The notes beneath the pieces are model-generated. The model saw only the letters and a list, made by a program, of their open reading frames with translations. It searched no databases and was not told the DNA's origin. Both the position numbers and the translations under genes were made by a program. From Bog-756 sp963756515 (GTDB lineage: Bacteria > Actinomycetota > Acidimicrobiia > Acidimicrobiales > RAAP-2), in contig CAVWNV010000004.1 in assembly GCA_963756515.1 (NCBI GenBank), positions 1 through 64,000 on the forward strand: 64,000 bases of DNA. The letters run 5' to 3'. Shown in pieces: positions 9,190-17,604 of the stretch. The stretch's first letter is position 1; each line of letters begins with the position of its first letter.

Positions 9190-9647
9190 GGCTGCGGGCC
9201 CCTTTCCGGGACGAAGGCGTCGATGTCGGCCATGGCCCCGATGCGCTCGGCCTCGGGCCGGAATCGCACCGTCACCCGGTCGCCGCTGTTGAGCTCGTCG
9301 GGACCGCCCGAGTCGACGACGTGGAGCATGGCGGTGTCGGCGCCGTCCAGGCGGATGAGAGCCCATGCGAACGGGGAGGACCGGGGATGCTTGGGCTGCG
9401 GGTGGGCCACCCAGGCCCACGACTCCACCACCCCGCCCGGGCCGACCTCCACCATCTCGCCGGTGTCGTCCCCCGTGGTGGGGTCGTACTCGGTGGGGGG
9501 CACGATGACCGTGCCCCCGGCGCCCCGGACCCCGAACAGCTTCCCGTCCCGCAGGCCGGTGAGGAAGGCCCCGATGACCGGGCCCACCGAACGCGAGTAC
9601 GGGTATTCGAGCCGGTGAGCTGCGTGCAGCGCTTCGCTCTCGGGCAT
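9186..9647 (-). CDS. DUF35-like OB-fold protein without zinc ligands
   Basis: The 153-residue protein is the first gene of the leftward operon. The helical hairpin PYSRSVGPVIGAFLTGLRDGKL and the following strand are DUF35-like, but the ribbon region (GVRGAGGTVIVPPTEYDP) has no cysteines. The OB fold follows (VESWAWVAHPQP to VTVRFRPEA). The two DUF35 genes in tandem, one with and one without a metal site, match a heterodimer in which only one subunit keeps the ribbon. A 104-bp gap separates it from the divergent sulfatase gene. Confidence 0.82.
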   Translation of the reverse strand: MPESEALHAAHRLEYPYSRSVGPVIGAFLTGLRDGKLFGVRGAGGTVIVPPTEYDPTTGDDTGEMVEVGPGGVVESWAWVAHPQPKHPRSSPFAWALIRLDGADTAMLHVVDSGGPDELNSGDRVTVRFRPEAERIGAMADIDAFVPERGPQP

Positions 9648-9751
9648 CCGATCCTCCCCCTGGCTTCTCGTCGAACGTACGGCGGAAAACTAGAACAGAT
9701 TGCAGTTTCACGCCAGCAGCCCTGGTCCGGCGACCACTACCCTGACACTCC

Positions 9752-11314
9752 ATGACCGAGTCCAGCCGCCGACCCAACATCCTGCTCGTCGTGTCCGACC
9801 AGGAGCGCCAGCGGTCGTGGCTCCCGGCCGGGGTGTCCCTGCCCTGGAGGGACCGGCTCCGGTCCGAGGGGCTCGAGTTCACCGACTACTTCACGCACTC
9901 GTCCCCGTGCTCCCCCAGCCGGGCCAGCCTGTTCACCGGCCGCTACCTCGAGGGGCACGGGGTGCTCGACAACGTGATCATGCCGGAGCACGCCGAGCTC
10001 CCCACGGCCACGCCCACCCTCGGTTCGCTGCTCGACGGGGCCGGCTACCGCTCGTCCTACATCGGCAAGTGGCACCTCTCGCACTCCCCCACCCCGGACA
10101 TGGAGGCCTACGGGTTCGCCGACTGGGACGGCAACGACCGACACTTCATGGGATGGGCCGGCACCGGGGTCCACTTCGACCCCATCATCGCCCAGAACGC
10201 CGCCCACTGGCTGAGCCGGAACGCCGGTCCGGCCGGCGCCGGCGGTCCCGGGGGAGCCGGCTCCGGTGCCACCGGCCCGCGACCCGACGAGCCCTGGTTC
10301 CTGACCGTGGCCCTGGTCAACCCCCACGACGTGATGTGGTTCCCGGTCGACCAGCCCGGCTACCGCGAGGGCCACCCCGACGACGTGGCCTCCATCCGGG
10401 CCGTGCTCGAGTCGGCGGCGTGGAAGGACGACGACCCCCTCCCCGTGTTCACCGACCCCTACCCCGAGGTCGTCGACCAGCTGCCGGCGAACTTCGACGA
10501 CGACCTGCACACCAAGCCCGAGGCCCACCGCCAGTGGCGCTGGGACCAGCAGCACGGGCTCTGGGGCTACATCGACCCGGCCGACAAGGGAGCCTGGCTC
10601 CGGCACCTCGACTACTACGTCCACCTGCACCAGCTGGCCGACCGCAACCTCGGCGTGGTCCTGTCCGCCCTCGAGGCCTCGGGCGCGTGGGACGACACCA
10701 TCGTCATCTTCACCTCCGACCACGGCGACATGTGCGGCTCGCACGGACTGCGTTCCAAGGGACCCTTCGTCTACGACGAGATCATGCGGGTGCCGCTGTA
10801 CGTGAAGGTGCCCGGTGTGACCACCCCGGGCTCGGTCACGTCGTCGCTCGGCTCCCACGTGGACCTGGCCGCCACCATCTGCGCCCTGGCCGGCGTGGAC
10901 CCCGGAGTGAGCGGGAACACCGTCCAGGGCACCGATCTGACCCCGGTACTGGCCGACCCGTCCGCCACCGTCCGCGACCACATCCTGTTCGCCCAGGACT
11001 CGGCCCAGACCACCGAGCTCAACCGGGTCCGCTATGCGCTGCGGGGCTTCTACGACGGCCGCACCAAGTACGCCCGCTACTACGGCGTCGGCGGGGGCAA
11101 GCCGTCCACCGGGCTGTGGGGCAAGTCCCCCGGCCACAAGCTGTTCGACGTCGACTGCTCCTTCGACGACAACGACCACGAGTGGTACGACCATGCGTCC
11201 GATCCCCACGAGCTGGTCAACCTGGCCAACGACCGGGCCCGCCGGGCCGAGCTGGCCGAGGTCTACGACCGGATGCGGAGCTACGAGCAGGCGTCCTTCG
11301 TCACCTTCGCCTAG
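9752..11314 (+). CDS. sulfatase (alkaline phosphatase superfamily)
   Basis: The 520-residue enzyme begins RPNILLVVSDQ, the first metal-binding strand. It carries the sulfatase signature CSPSR (Cys53 converted to formylglycine by a maturase), followed by TGRY. The second metal site FTSDHGDMCGSHG lies in the C-terminal half. No signal peptide is seen, so it is probably cytoplasmic. It would hydrolyse sulfate esters, possibly of steroid- or aryl-type substrates given the divergent thiolase operon. No formylglycine-generating enzyme gene is in the window. Confidence 0.9.
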   Translation: MTESSRRPNILLVVSDQERQRSWLPAGVSLPWRDRLRSEGLEFTDYFTHSSPCSPSRASLFTGRYLEGHGVLDNVIMPEHAELPTATPTLGSLLDGAGYRSSYIGKWHLSHSPTPDMEAYGFADWDGNDRHFMGWAGTGVHFDPIIAQNAAHWLSRNAGPAGAGGPGGAGSGATGPRPDEPWFLTVALVNPHDVMWFPVDQPGYREGHPDDVASIRAVLESAAWKDDDPLPVFTDPYPEVVDQLPANFDDDLHTKPEAHRQWRWDQQHGLWGYIDPADKGAWLRHLDYYVHLHQLADRNLGVVLSALEASGAWDDTIVIFTSDHGDMCGSHGLRSKGPFVYDEIMRVPLYVKVPGVTTPGSVTSSLGSHVDLAATICALAGVDPGVSGNTVQGTDLTPVLADPSATVRDHILFAQDSAQTTELNRVRYALRGFYDGRTKYARYYGVGGGKPSTGLWGKSPGHKLFDVDCSFDDNDHEWYDHASDPHELVNLANDRARRAELAEVYDRMRSYEQASFVTFA

Positions 11315-11445
11315 GCCGGGTGGTCCCCGCCGTCGGGTGGCGGTGCCTGGTGGCGGTGACGGGGCGCTGGTGACGGGCCGCTCAGGTCATCGACGACGGG
11401 TGCCGATAGCTCCGTGAGCACGTCGATCGCGGAGGGACTTGGCGC

Positions 11446-12353
11446 ATGCCGGCACAGGAGTGGCTCTGGCGGTCCCCGCCCAACTGGCCGCCCCCACCGG
11501 AGGGATGGCGCCCGCAGCCCGGATGGCGACCCCCGCCCGAGTGGCCACCCCCGCCGCCGGGCTGGTCGTACTGGGAGGCGACCGGCACCCCCGACTGGGA
11601 GGTGGAGCCGACCACCACCCCGCCGGTGCTGGCCGACGGGCCGGCCCGGCGGAGCCTGGTGTGGGAGACGCGATTCGTCATGGTGGCGTTCCTGCTCCCG
11701 ACGGTCATGGCCGCGGTCATCCTCTTCGCCCAGCACGAGGCCGGCGTGGCCAGCATCACCCGCTTCCCCGCACTGGTCCAACACAGCCCCGTGGTCAACC
11801 TGGTGTTGGGGATCCTCGACTATCTGCCCGTGGCGGCCATGGTCCCGCTGGCCCTGTTCCTGCTGGCCCGGACCGGCCAACCGCCGTCGGTGATGGGTCT
11901 CGGGGTCCCGAGCCTCAGGGGGGACCTCCTCCCCGGACTGGGCATCGCCGCGGCCGCCTTCGGCTCGGAGTTCGTCATCCTGATCCCCCTGGCCCCGCTG
12001 CTGGCCCACCACTCCTCGTTGATCAACACCGTGGCCACCGGCCACGTGCCCGCGTACTACGTGCTGTGGGGGCTGGCCGTGTCGGCCACCACCGCCGTCA
12101 CCGAGGAGGTGCTGGTCAACGGCTATCTCATCACCCGGCTCGGGCAGCTGGGCTGGACGCCCCGAAGCGCGCTGGTCCTGAGCCTGGTCCTGCGGACCAG
12201 CTACCACGTCTACTACGGGCTGGGCTTCCTGTTGACCATCCCGTTCGGGTACCTCGTCACCCGGTCGTTCCAGAAGCACGGAGACTGACCCGCCCGATCG
12301 CCGCCCACTTCCTGTTCGACGCCATCCTGACCACCATCGCCATCCTCCGGTAG
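11446..12353 (+). pseudogene. CPBP intramembrane protease, frameshifted
   Basis: The frame from ATG 11446 runs 280 residues and stops at 12288. It has a Pro/Trp-rich N-terminus (repeated PPPGW-like units), several membrane segments, EEVLVNGY (motif 1, with Asn where EExxxR has Arg) and LRTSYHVYYG (motif 2). The family's last motif is missing from it but lies in the next frame, ending at 12353: RLTRPIAAHFLFDAI. A missing base near 12283 would restore one protein of about 300 residues. It could be a true pseudogene, a sequencing error or, less likely, programmed shifting. GGAGGG precedes the start. Confidence 0.8.
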
Positions 12354-12544
12354 CGGCCGTCGATCCCCGGACCGGCGCCGGACACGAGATGCCACACGAC
12401 CTCGTGAGAAGGCACGGCAGGCATCGGTGGAACGAGCGTTCGGCCCGATCAGGAGGGTGGATCCCGAGGAATCGGCTCAACCGGGAGGTCCGGTGGGCCG
12501 ATGGAACGAACCATGGAGCACGCGGGACTCCTCGCCTCCGGCTC

Positions 12545-13789
12545 GTGACCGACGTCACCCATCCGCCGGGCTGGTGGCTGGCCTCGGACGGCCAGTGGTA
12601 CCCGCCCCACCTCCATCCTGGAGCCACCGTGCTGCCGGCCGTACCGATGGCGCCGGTGGTACCGGCCGGATCGGCGGCGCCGGTGGTACCGGCCGGGTCG
12701 GCGGCGCCGGTCGGGTCGGCAGCGCCGGTCGGACTGCCGCTCTTCGCCCCCTTCGCCCCCTCTGCTCCGGCGCCGGGGGGACCGGGCCCTGGTGGGGGTG
12801 CTGGCTCCGGCACGCCGCCGGCATCCCCGCCCCGGCCCCTCCCACCTGCCTACGGCTACTCCAGCGCACCCCCCTACTCGCCGTACATGGACGTGCCTCC
12901 GCACTACGGGTACCCGGCCCCCAGGGCCCCGACGAACGGACTGGCCATCGCCAGCCTGGTCCTCTCGATCGTGAGCCTGGCCGGCATCGGATCGATCGTC
13001 GGGATCATCCTGGGCTTCGTATCGAGGTCGCAGATCCGCCGTTCCCATGGCACCCAGCGGGGCGCCGGACTCGGTCTGGCCGGCATCATCGTGGGCTTCG
13101 TCACCCTGACCCTGGTGCTGGCGGCTGTGGCCATCCCGACCTTCCTGGGGGTCAGGGCCAGCACGGCGTCGGTCGTCCACCTACCGCTCGCCCCCATCAC
13201 GCTGGGGACACCCCAACAGGGAGGTTCGGCCGCCCCGATCCTGTGGGAGGCGAGATCCAACGATCAGACCGAGGCCACTCCGGTGGCCGGTGGCGTGGAC
13301 GTGACCATCGGCGCCGCCGGTCACGCCGACTATCTCCCGACGCCGGTGGATCAGCAGTTCGCGTCGATCCAGGAGTCGGCCTCCGTGGCCATCGTCGAAG
13401 GGTCGACGGCCAACGGCATCGGTCTCGGCTGCATGTCCACCGCCGGGACCGACCAACTCGGTTTCTTCATTCAGAGCTCCGGGCGCTGGCAGATCATGGA
13501 GTGGACGGCCCGGGCCGAAGACTTGGTGGACTCCGGCACGAGTGCCGCCGTCCATCCCGCCGGCGCCAACACGGTGACCATCGCCTGCCGCCACGACATG
13601 GCCCGACCGGGTGACAGCCAGGTCTCGTTGGCCGTCAACGGGATCCCGGTGGCCAACGATGCACTGCGACTGGGCTCCGCCGGTTGGTGGCCGACCCTGC
13701 AGCTCTGCTCGTGCCAGAGTCCCGACACGGGGCAGTACCTCGACGTGGCCTACTACTCCTCTCCGGACACGACGGCCACGTCGGACTGA
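12545..13789 (+). CDS. DUF4190 membrane protein with Pro-rich N-terminus
   Basis: From GTG 12545 the protein has 414 residues. It opens with a short PPGWW-SDGQWYPP element like the DUF2510 motif, then an Ala/Pro/Gly-rich low-complexity stretch with VVPAGSAAP repeats. Next is a DUF4190-type hairpin of two membrane segments (NGLAIASLVLSIVSLAGIGSIVG and GAGLGLAGIIVG). The remainder is a predicted external domain of about 200 residues with a beta-rich, lectin-like appearance. Function is unknown; it is probably an envelope protein. No clear ribosome site supports the start, which rests on domain content. Its 3' end overlaps the convergent phosphatase gene. Confidence 0.75.
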   Translation: MTDVTHPPGWWLASDGQWYPPHLHPGATVLPAVPMAPVVPAGSAAPVVPAGSAAPVGSAAPVGLPLFAPFAPSAPAPGGPGPGGGAGSGTPPASPPRPLPPAYGYSSAPPYSPYMDVPPHYGYPAPRAPTNGLAIASLVLSIVSLAGIGSIVGIILGFVSRSQIRRSHGTQRGAGLGLAGIIVGFVTLTLVLAAVAIPTFLGVRASTASVVHLPLAPITLGTPQQGGSAAPILWEARSNDQTEATPVAGGVDVTIGAAGHADYLPTPVDQQFASIQESASVAIVEGSTANGIGLGCMSTAGTDQLGFFIQSSGRWQIMEWTARAEDLVDSGTSAAVHPAGANTVTIACRHDMARPGDSQVSLAVNGIPVANDALRLGSAGWWPTLQLCSCQSPDTGQYLDVAYYSSPDTTATSD

Positions 13790-14400
13790 TCAGGGCCGGG
13801 CCCGGTAGGCACCCGGTCGAGGAGGTACCGCGTCAGCCCGCGGCATCCCGACTCCACCAGGTCGAGGCACGACTCGAACTCGGCGGCGTCCCCGTAGTAC
13901 GGGTCGGGCACATCCACGGCGCCGCCCGACCGCGGGTCGAACCGTCGCAGCATGACTAGGCGTCCGTCGTAGCGGTCGTCGCCGGCCCGGCTGCGGGCCA
14001 GGCTGGCCAGTGTCTGCCGGTGGCCCCGGTCCATGCACACCACGAGATCGGTCGAATCGAACCAGGCGGTGTCGAACGAGCGGGCCCGGTGTCCGTGGTC
14101 GGTGTAGCCACGGCGCTCGAGCGCAGCCCGGGCCCGGGGGTCCATGGGTTCGCCCAGATGCCACCCGCTGGTGCCGGCGCTGTCGACGGCCAGGTGCTCG
14201 GCCAGCATCGAGCCGTCGGCCGTCCGGGCCTCGGCGGCCAGATGCCGGAGCACCACATCGGCCATCGGCGACCGGCAGATGTTGCCGGTGCAGACGAAGC
14301 ACACCCGGAACGGTCGGCCCACGGGGCCGTCACCGGGACGGGATTCGGACCCGGGTCCGGCGGTCGGATCGGTGGTCGGATCGGCGGTCGGATTTCTCAC
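13753..14400 (-). CDS. low-molecular-weight protein-tyrosine phosphatase
   Basis: The core starts FRVCFVCTGNICRSPMAD with the CxxxxxR(S) P-loop, and the general-acid Asp lies in VPDPYYG near the C-terminus. From GTG 14400 the protein is 215 residues, with about 30 disordered Pro/Thr/Asp residues before the domain. A start nearer the domain is possible. Such enzymes dephosphorylate tyrosine kinases or small molecules and are often tied to polysaccharide control. Its last 37 bp overlap the convergent DUF4190 gene. Confidence 0.9.
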   Translation of the reverse strand: MRNPTADPTTDPTAGPGSESRPGDGPVGRPFRVCFVCTGNICRSPMADVVLRHLAAEARTADGSMLAEHLAVDSAGTSGWHLGEPMDPRARAALERRGYTDHGHRARSFDTAWFDSTDLVVCMDRGHRQTLASLARSRAGDDRYDGRLVMLRRFDPRSGGAVDVPDPYYGDAAEFESCLDLVESGCRGLTRYLLDRVPTGPGPDQSDVAVVSGEE

Positions 14401-14493
14401 CAGCTCATTCTGCCCGGTCGGCCCACGCCGGTACGCTGCCTCCGGAACACGGGATCGCCGACGGCGCCCGACGAGCGCGGCCAGGAGGAACGG

Positions 14494-15003
14494 ATGACCG
14501 ACGAGAAGCCGGTGCAGCAGATGGGGCACGGGGTGAAGCAGCGAGACCTGATCACGATGTCCCCCGAGGAGGTCGACGCCTTCCTCCACGAGCGCCGGCC
14601 CATGACCATGTGCACGCTCAACCACGACGGCACCATCCACGCCGTGGCCATGTGGTACGGATTCCTCGACGGATCCATCGCCATCGAGACCAAGGCCAAG
14701 GCCCAGAAGGCCGTCAACCTCCGCCGCGACTCCAAACTGACCTGCATGTTCGAGGACGGTGACTACTACGAGGAGCTCCGCGGCGTGGAGCTGGTGGGAA
14801 CGGCCGAGATCGTCGACGACCCGGACAAGATGTGGGAGCTCGGCGTGAACCTGTTCGAGCGCTACTACGGTGCCTACACCGAGGAGTTGCGGCCCTTCGT
14901 GGAGACCATGCTCAACAAGCGCATCGTGGCCAAACTCAACGTCGAGCGGACTGTGTCGTGGGACCACCGCAAGCTCGGACTCCCCCCGACCCGTCCGACG
15001 TAG
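14494..15003 (+). CDS. PPOX-class flavin/F420-dependent protein
   Basis: The 169-residue protein has the pyridoxamine-5'-phosphate-oxidase-like split barrel: RPMTMCTLNHDGTIHAVAMWYGFLDGSIAIET followed by KAVNLRRDSKLTCMFEDG. In actinobacteria this group often binds F420 rather than FMN and reduces or scavenges small substrates; the cofactor cannot be decided here. AGGAGG sits ideally before ATG 14494. The next gene encodes a second member 36 bp downstream. Confidence 0.88.
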   Translation: MTDEKPVQQMGHGVKQRDLITMSPEEVDAFLHERRPMTMCTLNHDGTIHAVAMWYGFLDGSIAIETKAKAQKAVNLRRDSKLTCMFEDGDYYEELRGVELVGTAEIVDDPDKMWELGVNLFERYYGAYTEELRPFVETMLNKRIVAKLNVERTVSWDHRKLGLPPTRPT

Positions 15004-15039
15004 CCGGGCGCCCGACGTAGCCGACCGGAGACCGGGTCC

Positions 15040-15501
15040 GTGCCCCAACACACCATGAGCGACGAGGAACTGGTGGCCTTTCTCACCGGCCCCCCGGCCC
15101 GCACCGCGTCGCTGGCCACGGTCCGGGCCGACGGCCGTCCCCACGTAGCCCCGGTGTGGTTCGCGCTCGACATGACGACCGCCGGTGCCGACTCCGCCGT
15201 CGGCGACGTCGTGTTCAACACCAATTCGGCAACACTCAAGGGGAAATCGCTGCGCCGCGATCCCCGCCTGGCCCTGAGCATCGACGACGAGCGGCCCCCG
15301 TTCTCGTTCGTGATCATCGAGGGCATCGCCACCCTCAGCGAGGATCTGGCCGAGGTGACCTACTGGGCCGCCATCCTCGGCGGACGCTACATGGGCCAGG
15401 ATCGCGCCGAGGAGTACGGTCGGCGCAACGGGGTGCCCGGCGAGCTGCTGGTCAGGGTCCGACCCACCGACATCGTGGCCGTGGCCGACGTGGCCGGCTG
15501 A
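15040..15501 (+). CDS. PPOX-class F420-dependent enzyme
   Basis: The 153-residue protein carries RTASLATVRADGRPHVAPVWFALD and later LKGKSLRRDPRLALSIDDERPPFSFVIIEG, the layout of the F420-linked PPOX family. GTG 15040 is chosen because GGAG lies nine bases upstream; ATG 15055 is an alternative. It probably shares a transcript with the preceding PPOX gene. The two are distinct paralogues, not a recent duplication. Confidence 0.88.
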   Translation: MPQHTMSDEELVAFLTGPPARTASLATVRADGRPHVAPVWFALDMTTAGADSAVGDVVFNTNSATLKGKSLRRDPRLALSIDDERPPFSFVIIEGIATLSEDLAEVTYWAAILGGRYMGQDRAEEYGRRNGVPGELLVRVRPTDIVAVADVAG

Positions 15502-15598
15502 GGGCGGGTCGGTCCTTCGAGCAGGGCTTGGTGCGACCCACGTGGCGCCGACCCGTGGCGGACTGCTAGCACTGACGCCGACCAAGGGGGAACGGAAC

Positions 15599-16387
15599 AT
15601 GATTCTCGATCGCTTTGCCATGACCGGAAAGGTGGCCATCGTCACCGGAGCCGGCCGCGGAATCGGCGCGGCCACTGCGACCGCACTGGCCGAGGCCGGC
15701 GCCGATGTGGTGATCTCGGCCCGCACGGCCGATCAACTCGGGCAGGTGGCCGGCCAGATCGAGGCGACCGGGCGGCGAGCCGTCGTGGTACCGGCCGATC
15801 TGAGCGACCTGGATGCCGTGGCCGGACTGGTGGATCACGCCCGCAACGCCTTCGGGCGCCTGGACCTGGTGGTGAACAACGTGGGCGGGGCCATGCCGCG
15901 CCCGTTCCTCGACACCTCGCCGGGCCGGCTCGAGCAGGCCTTCCACTTCAACGTGTCCACGGCCCACGCCCTGCTCAGACCGGCGGTGCCGCTCATGCTG
16001 GAGGACGGTGGCGGCTCGGTCGTCAACATCTCGTCGGCCATGGGCCGGATGGCCGGCCGAGGCTACGTGGCGTACGGCACGGCCAAGGGGGCCCTGGCCC
16101 ACTACACCCGACTGGCCGCCGCCGACCTCTCGCCGCGGATCCGTGTGAACGCCATCGCCGTGGGATCGGTGGCCACCTCGGCGCTCGACATCGTGATGCA
16201 GACCGACGAGCTACGCCTAGCCCTCGAGGCCGGCACCCCCCTCAAGCGCATCGGCGACCCCGCCGACATCGCCTCGGCCGTCATCTACCTGGCCTCGGAG
16301 GCCGGCGCCTACGTCACCGGCAAGATCCTCGAGGTCGACGGGGGCATCCAGAGCCCCAATCTCGACATGGGACTGCCCGACGTCTGA
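15599..16387 (+). CDS. short-chain dehydrogenase/reductase
   Basis: The 262-residue classical SDR has the nucleotide-binding GAGRGIG motif near residue 18, NNVGG in the central strand, and a catalytic Ser (NISSAMGR) with Tyr-x3-Lys (YGTAK). The C-terminus reads GKILEVDGGIQSPN. It reduces or oxidises an alcohol/ketone with NAD(P). The start ATG 15599 follows AAGGGGGAACGG. Substrate is unknown; the following DapB-like gene may act in the same pathway. Confidence 0.9.
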   Translation: MILDRFAMTGKVAIVTGAGRGIGAATATALAEAGADVVISARTADQLGQVAGQIEATGRRAVVVPADLSDLDAVAGLVDHARNAFGRLDLVVNNVGGAMPRPFLDTSPGRLEQAFHFNVSTAHALLRPAVPLMLEDGGGSVVNISSAMGRMAGRGYVAYGTAKGALAHYTRLAAADLSPRIRVNAIAVGSVATSALDIVMQTDELRLALEAGTPLKRIGDPADIASAVIYLASEAGAYVTGKILEVDGGIQSPNLDMGLPDV

Positions 16388-16455
16388 ATCCGAGGACGTA
16401 CCATCCACTGCGTCAGCGGCGACAACGACCGCACCACCCACGAACGGAGCCCCAC

Positions 16456-17529
16456 ATGCCCAAGACCTATCGAGTCGTCGCCTGGTCCACCGGCAACGTC
16501 GGACGGCACGCCATCGCCGGCATCGACGCCCGACCCGACCTCGAATTGGTGGGCCTCTGGGTCTCCAACCCCGACAAGGTGGGCAAGGACGCCGGTGAGC
16601 TGGCCGGCCTGGGGCGCGACCTCGGGGTGGCCGCCACCGATGACGTCGAGGCACTGCTGGCCCTCGATCCGGACGTGGTGGTGCACACGGCCATGGCCGA
16701 CCACCGGCTGATGGAGGCGATCGCCGACATGGCCCGGATCCTGCGGGCCGGGGTGAACGTCGTCTCCAGCGGACCGGTATTCCTCCAATATCCGTACGGC
16801 GTGGTGGACGACGGGATGATCGCGCCCGTACGAGAAGCCGCGTTGGCCGGCGGCGTGTCCCTCTTCGTCAACGGGGTGGACCCCGGCTTCGCCAACGATG
16901 CGCTTCCCCTGGTGCTGAGCGGAGTGAGCGAGCGGATCGATGAGGTGCGCGTGGCCGAACTACTCAACTACGCCACGTACAACCAGCCCATGGTGATCTT
17001 CGACATCATGGGATTCGGCCGGCCCATCGACCAGGTCCCGATGATCCTGCAGCCCGGGGTGATGACCATGGCTTGGGGCAGTGTGGTGCGCCAGTTGGCC
17101 GCCGGTCTCGAGGTCGAGCTCGACGCCCTGGAAGAATGGTATGAGCGGCTGCCGGCCACCGAGACGTTCGAGGTCGACTCCGGCACCATCGAGAAAGGTA
17201 CTGTCGCCGCCCTGCACTTCGAGCTCCGGGGCATGCGGAACGGCAAGGCCGTCATCGTCCTCGAGCATGTGACCCGCCTCCACGATGACCTGGCGCCCGA
17301 GTGGCCGCAGCCGGCCGGACAGGGCTCCTACCGGGTGACCATCACCGGCGAGCCCAACTACACCCTCGACCTGCAGCTCCTCGGGTCCGACGGCGACCAC
17401 AACACGGCCGGCCTGAAGGCCACGGCCATGCGCCTGGTCAACGCCATCCCGGCCGTGGTCGAGGGGGCCCCCGGCCTGCTCACCGCCCTCGATCTGCCCC
17501 CGATCTACGGACGCGGTCTGGTCTCCTGA
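16456..17529 (+). CDS. DapB-like NAD(P)-dependent oxidoreductase
   Basis: The 357-residue protein starts with a Rossmann motif WSTGNVGRHAI and contains GVNVVSSGPVFL and VNGVDPGFANDALPL. This pattern is typical of the family annotated as dihydrodipicolinate-reductase-like, including diaminopentanoate dehydrogenases. These proteins are longer than DapB and common in actinobacteria that degrade steroids and aromatics, where their role is unresolved. ATG is preceded by ACGGAGCC. Confidence 0.8.
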   Translation: MPKTYRVVAWSTGNVGRHAIAGIDARPDLELVGLWVSNPDKVGKDAGELAGLGRDLGVAATDDVEALLALDPDVVVHTAMADHRLMEAIADMARILRAGVNVVSSGPVFLQYPYGVVDDGMIAPVREAALAGGVSLFVNGVDPGFANDALPLVLSGVSERIDEVRVAELLNYATYNQPMVIFDIMGFGRPIDQVPMILQPGVMTMAWGSVVRQLAAGLEVELDALEEWYERLPATETFEVDSGTIEKGTVAALHFELRGMRNGKAVIVLEHVTRLHDDLAPEWPQPAGQGSYRVTITGEPNYTLDLQLLGSDGDHNTAGLKATAMRLVNAIPAVVEGAPGLLTALDLPPIYGRGLVS

Positions 17530-17604
17530 CCGGCCCGGGCGGCATGGGGCACCGGCCTCGAACTGTAGGGTCCGAGCCATGGAGCCCGTCCCTGGAGCAA
17601 CCCG

